A stretch of DNA of 64,000 nucleotides from Russula earlei (Eukaryota > Basidiomycota > Agaricomycetes > Russulales > Russulaceae): NCBI GenBank assembly GCA_025769875.1, contig JAGFNK010000288.1, positions 1 through 64,000 of the forward strand, given 5' to 3'. Both the position numbers and the translations under genes were made by a program. The notes under the pieces were generated by a model. That model saw nothing but the letters and a program-made list of their open reading frames with translations, was not told the origin of the DNA and ran no database searches. Position 1 is the stretch's first letter; the number at the start of each line of letters is the position of its first letter. Below, piece after piece: positions 59,920-64,000 of the stretch.

Positions 59920-61629
59920 ATCATGGAGAAGAAGAATGGGGACGATGCAGGATAAATTAGGGCGGGGGGTTGTCTACGCAGGATGTGTCGGCTTTCGTTC
60001 TCTTTGGCGGGCCACGGCGCTGCGGGGGAAAGAACCGGGCGTGGGAAGTTGCTCCGATGTTCCGGCCCGAAAAAGCAAAAACCAGGCCGCCCATTGTTGT
60101 TTGGTCGTGTGGACGCCACCCTTGTGGCGCTTACGCTTACCTTTCACACCCATGCCGTGCCTGTAACGGAACTGTAACTACCTTCTTTGGGGAATAATTA
60201 CTCTACGTTCCATTTTCCCGAGTCCCAACTCGGTTTTGCAGACGCACCGAGTTTTACACTGAGAAACTGCTGATATCAGCCACTGGTTGATGGCCGGCCG
60301 TGCAAACGACGAATGGCAAAGGCCGAAAGCCCAAATTATACCTAATAGCCATAAAGGAATCAGAAATGAGCAGGTGGACAGGAGCCATACGCACACAGCA
60401 CATGAGTGCGAATGTTGATAGTCACGTCATTCAACGCTCGGCCGCTAGAAGAGATAATCGGGTACCTATTAGTTCCACGTCACTTTAATTTGGAAACGAT
60501 TATAAAAAAGAAAGGACAAAGAGAGGTGTGTGTAGGGCACGGGACAGACAACAGGGAACGCACAGTAAAGAGCAGCCAATGGTCGCTGTTGGCGAGAAAC
60601 CTTTAAAGGAGACACGTTATGGCGTGTCACATCTGAGAATTGTGAGTATATGCGTGTGACAAACAATCGAGAGCGTTTCGGAACGTACCCCTTTGCCTCA
60701 TCAGAGTTTATGAAGCATTCACAGGTACAGGTGATACGACATGAGTTGTATGCCACAAATCTTTGCCACCATGAGAATAAAGGAGTCGGAAGTCGGCCCA
60801 GTTTCCATTATCTAATGATATCTTAAACTGTCTGGGTTCGTGGAGTAAGCGTGTGGGTGCCATGCGAGCAGGCCGCCGACGAACCTTGCCCATGCGTCGA
60901 ACTGGTGCAAAAGACGTGCGACATCGCGGGACATGGAACTACGGACGTCCTTGTGTGTGAGATAGTTATTTCGCGAATTGGGCTCAAACTCAGCCCACGA
61001 GGCCAATGTGAACACATGGCCCGGAGTTGTCGCTATCCATAGGAAAAATGGAGTTCTGCTTTCACCAGAAAAGATTGAGGGAGAGAGGAGAAACGGTGGG
61101 TGCAAAACACCTCACACTGGAGGGCAGGAATAGAGGTGAGGAAGTTTGTTTGGGTAGCTGCACTAATGCTACCGCCACCGAAGACGGGAGTATTGGGGGG
61201 GAAACATTCGGAGAAGTCAAGGATTCAGAGAGTCTGGTTGAGCAAGGCTGAGCTCGTCGTTGTGCCCTCATGTTCTCCGAGCGATTCCTCCCCCCCGTAC
61301 CCATATGGAACCCGCACATCATGGACTATTGGCTTGCACGTGAAGGCGTTAAGAAATGCGAGTGACGAGGAAGCACGGATCCCGACGCGCGGGATTTGAG
61401 AGGGAGAAGAAGATTGGGACAGTAGGGGATGGTGAAACGGGACAAAGGCGAGGAAGGCCCTGTCGCACGCTACGGCAGTTCGCTCGTTGCATCCAATTGG
61501 TCACTTGGAGATGATGGCAGTAATGATCTTATCTTATCTCAGCACTGCCCAATATCATTTTTCTTACATCTCTAATCTATCTCACCCCGTTGCTTTACTA
61601 AACACCGATGAGATTGGACAAAAACCAAG
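59920..61629. other. Intergenic region with one unassigned protein-like stretch
   Basis: Contains the EPL1 promoter at 59920-60180 and the 3' flank of the dehydrogenase. The only protein-like part is the minus-strand frame at 60812-61105 listed separately. The rest shows no conserved exon or repeat. Confidence 0.5.
60812..61105 (-). CDS. Unassigned open frame, possible exon or gene remnant
   Basis: A 97-codon minus-strand frame. Its latter half reads like folded protein: LASWAEFEPNSRNNYLTHKD, then SMSRDVARLLHQFDAWARFV and GGLLAWHPHAYSTNP, with a balanced composition unlike the Arg/Pro-rich chance frames nearby. The frame then hits a stop, and another frame continues with plausible sequence (NWADFRLLYSHGGKDLWHTT, about 60740-60800), so either an intron or a frameshift separates them. 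I do not recognise the family. It may be the end of a small gene or a decayed one. Confidence 0.3.
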   Translation of the reverse strand: MHPPFLLSPSIFSGESRTPFFLWIATTPGHVFTLASWAEFEPNSRNNYLTHKDVRSSMSRDVARLLHQFDAWARFVGGLLAWHPHAYSTNPDSLRYH

Positions 61630-62775
61630 TCAAGCGAGGGACGATGGTAACATCCCGCCGTCACATGTCACGATCTGGAAATATCAAGCGATAAATTCCC
61701 AAGGTTGGGAATGCGACTCCAGAGGACACGAACCTTGTCTGTCATGTACGAGTTTGTGACCAACAACTCTACTACTTGGGCGACTTCCTCCGGTTGGCCA
61801 AAGCGGCCGACAGGTACAAGATCCTATCATGGCATTGGACGACCAACCGAGTTGAAGGGATTGATTGTACATACGCGGTGAGCAGGAGTAGGCTTATTAA
61901 ACATGACAGTATTCGCGATTAAGGCCGGGGCAACAGCATTGCATGTCTACCATGGCAAACAGAATCAAACCGTCATCGGGGCACTGGCATAGTAACACTT
62001 ACAATTCCCTTTTTACTGTACTGTTTAGCGACCCAGTGCATGATGCCGTGTAACGCAGCTTTTGAGGAGGAATAGTGAGGTCCAAGGACCCCTCCGGTAG
62101 CTGCGCGTATAATCAATCGTCTCGGGACTGAGCAGACGGCAACTAAAGAAAAACACACCTGTAGCAATACTGGAACAAAACACGATTCTCCCATAACATT
62201 GTTTTTCCATGTGTGGGATGCAAAGCTTGGTCAACTAGGCCCAGCGCAGACGTCAGCATACCCTATCTCGCGCAGGAGGTGGAAACCCTGCCTGCCACAT
62301 ACCAGGAATGGGCCACCCGCATTTGCCCGCCAACACATCTCGAACTCATCCATACTTGCGTCTTCTATCTTGGCCTTGATACCGAGCATAGTGCCCGCCA
62401 TTGCGGCATTGCTGTACAGGATGTCCGGATGTCCCAGTTCCTCGACGATCTGGGTGTGTAGGGTGCGCACGGCCTCAAAGTCAGCAAGGTCTGCTTGGAA
62501 CGCGGCAACGCGCACGCCGACCGCGCGGAGTTCTTGGACCAGCGCGGTAGCAACGTCATGTTGAGAGAAATAATGCAGCGCGAGGTTGACGCCGCGTGCA
62601 GCGAAGAGCCGTGCCGTCGCCTTTCCAATTCCGCCTCTGTGCGATGACGATGGGTTGTTTTTAGCGCGCGAGGATGACAAGAATGGGAAGATGAGGCTCA
62701 CGTTGCGCCAGTTATGAGGGCGAGCTTACCCTGAAGGGGTATCGGGGCGTATGTACCAGACAAAGAGACAGACAT
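61630..62775 (-). CDS. Short-chain dehydrogenase/reductase (SDR), 262 aa, seven exons
   Basis: NAD(P)-dependent oxidoreductase of the classical SDR family; the substrate is not predictable. Exons: 62775-62702, 62636-62303, 62234-62159, 62100-62003, 61946-61875, 61823-61734 and 61674-61630, totalling 789 nt. Visible: the cofactor-binding TGxxxGIG motif (TGATGGIG) crossing the first intron, SNAAM (NAA motif position), RIVFCSSIATG with the catalytic Ser, YSSSK with catalytic Tyr and Lys, NAVAPALI after the active site, and a C-terminal VTCDGGM block typical of the FabG-like branch. The GRFGQPEEVAQVV segment before it is also family-typical. It is divergent from the TMEM19 gene across 234 bp. Confidence 0.93.
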
Positions 62776-63009
62776 CGGGTGGTATCGATTGCAATCGGGG
62801 GATCGTCTCTCGGCTTTGTGATGGCGATCAGACTGGCGAGGGTCAAGAAGCGCGCAGTCGAGCGAGGTTGGCGCGGTATCGAAGCGAAGCATCGCTTCAA
62901 CTTGAATCGTGAGCAGACTCGACTTGGTTCGTACCAAACAGGCGCTCACACCCCAAACCCGACAAAAGGCGGTTGGTGATTTGTCGCCAGCGAACTATCC
63001 CTCTACACG
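62776..63009. promoter_or_regulatory. 234-bp divergent promoter of the SDR and TMEM19 genes
   Basis: Lies between the two start codons. It contains a perfect 12-bp palindrome CGATTGCAATCG (62786-62797) and a hairpin with 7-bp arms, GAAGCGA / TCGCTTC (62881-62898). No TATA box is obvious. Either palindrome could be a regulator site; this is inference. Confidence 0.55.
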
Positions 63010-64000
63010 ATGCTCCACTACGACTTTCCCCTTGTCCCTTTCCTCTTCGCCACCGCTCTCTCCGTCAATGGACTTCGCAAGCGCTCCCTTTCCCCATCCG
63101 GCGCCGCCGCCGCTTTCCTCACTGGCATATCCATGCTCTCCCTCCCCCTCCGTACCCCCGGCATAGTCCTCATCACATTCTACCTCCTTGGCTCCAGTGC
63201 AACACGCGCAGGTCAGCCACGCAAGGCCGCCCTTGAGGACGGGCACGACCACGCCGCGGCGGGATACCGCACCGCTGCCCAGGTGTTCTCCAACTCGGCC
63301 AGCGCACTTGTCGCGACCCTTGCCTGGGGGGCACTGCATGCCCCAGGGTTCCCTGGATCCCGAGTCGCAGAGGCACTGTTTGGCGTACGTGGGGTGCCGT
63401 ACGCGGATGAGACATGGTGTCCGCTCGACGCGGCCATCACGGAAGGGTGGAGTCGGGCGCTAATCTTCGTTGTCCTTGGGTGCGTTTAACTCCCGTTTCC
63501 CATCCGCGTCCGACATGAGTTCATGGCGATGGGCTTTCCACGACGACCTTTTCTTTTCGATCTTTTCGATGCGTTCACGCAGACATTTTGCGTGTTGCAT
63601 GGGTGATACACTTGCATCGGAGCTCGGCATCCTGTCCAGCTCCCCGCCTATCCTCCTCACGACATTCAGGACGGTGCCTCCAGGCACGAATGGCGCCCTT
63701 TCATTACTAGGAACTGCCGCATCTATCGGCGGTGGCATGGCGATGGGCTGGACAATGTGGGCCGCGCTGTCTGTAGAAAACGCCGCGTGTCGCGATCAGA
63801 CCGGTGATCTGTTTTTACTCCTACTTGCATGGGGTGCTGTCGCTGGCGGATTAGGGTCCCTCGTGCGTGTTCGGTTCTTCTGATCGTCGGACTTTGTATC
63901 AGCCATACTGACGCCCTTCGGACTCGACCGCACAGCTCGATTCGCTCCTCGGCGCCACATTACAGCGGACGCAATATTCCAACACGAGCAAACGTATATT
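63010..64000 (+). CDS. TMEM19 / DUF92 family membrane protein, cut by the window end
   Basis: Integral membrane protein of the DUF92/TMEM19 family, which includes plant phytyl-phosphate kinase VTE6; the fungal role is not established. Exons: 63010-63479, 63583-63862 and 63936 to beyond 64000. Visible: an N-terminal helix (FPLVPFLFATALSVNGL), a second (PSGAAAAFLTGISMLSL), the charged signature KAALEDGH, the ACCMGDTLASELGIL segment crossing intron 1, TVPPGTNGALSLLGT (the conserved PxGTNGA motif), two more helices, and LDSLLGATLQ opening exon 3. Frames agree across both introns. The C-terminus lies outside the window. Confidence 0.92.

Overview
The window is nuclear DNA of a filamentous basidiomycete, most likely an agaricomycete (mushroom-forming class). 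The evidence is a GC- and CpG-rich background, genes split by many 45-70 nt GT-AG introns, a PriA-like cysteine-rich secreted protein and basidiomycete-type gene families. Exon models below were built by eye from splice signals and family conservation. The models for beta-tubulin, the DMT transporter, SFP1-like, TAF11, IEC1-like, PriA-like, EPL1 and the SDR each sum to a whole number of codons; the TMEM19 gene runs off the window.

Layout. 2.1-4.0 kb: beta-tubulin (minus). 4.3-7.0 kb: a large multi-pass membrane protein (minus). 8.7-10.6 kb: a decayed copy of a DMT/EamA transporter. 10.9-12.5 kb: its intact 11-exon paralogue (both minus). 12.5-19.6 kb: a CpG-rich gene-poor stretch. 19.6-21.6 kb: an SFP1-like C2H2 regulator (minus). 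21.6-29.5 kb: a second gene-poor stretch. 29.6-31.9 kb: TAF11 (minus) and an IEC1-like zinc-finger protein (plus), head to head with 105 bp between start codons. About 35.2-52.1 kb: a CpG-depleted, AT-richer island of transposons nested inside one another. 53.8-54.9 kb: PriA-like protein. 56.6-59.9 kb: EPL1 (minus). 61.6-62.8 kb: a short-chain dehydrogenase (minus), divergent from a TMEM19/DUF92 membrane protein that starts at 63.0 kb and is cut by the window end.

Four of the genes encode nuclear gene-expression factors: TAF11 (TFIID), an IEC1-like protein (INO80), EPL1 (NuA4) and an SFP1-like growth regulator. Nothing in the sequence shows that they form a functional cluster beyond the shared TAF11/IEC1 promoter.

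The most unusual part is the transposon island. At least six LTR families, a Tc1/mariner element, two Harbinger-like MITEs, a copia remnant and a protein-kinase pseudogene split by one MITE can be separated. Most are solo LTRs with exact 5-bp target duplications, so the relative insertion order can be read from the nesting.
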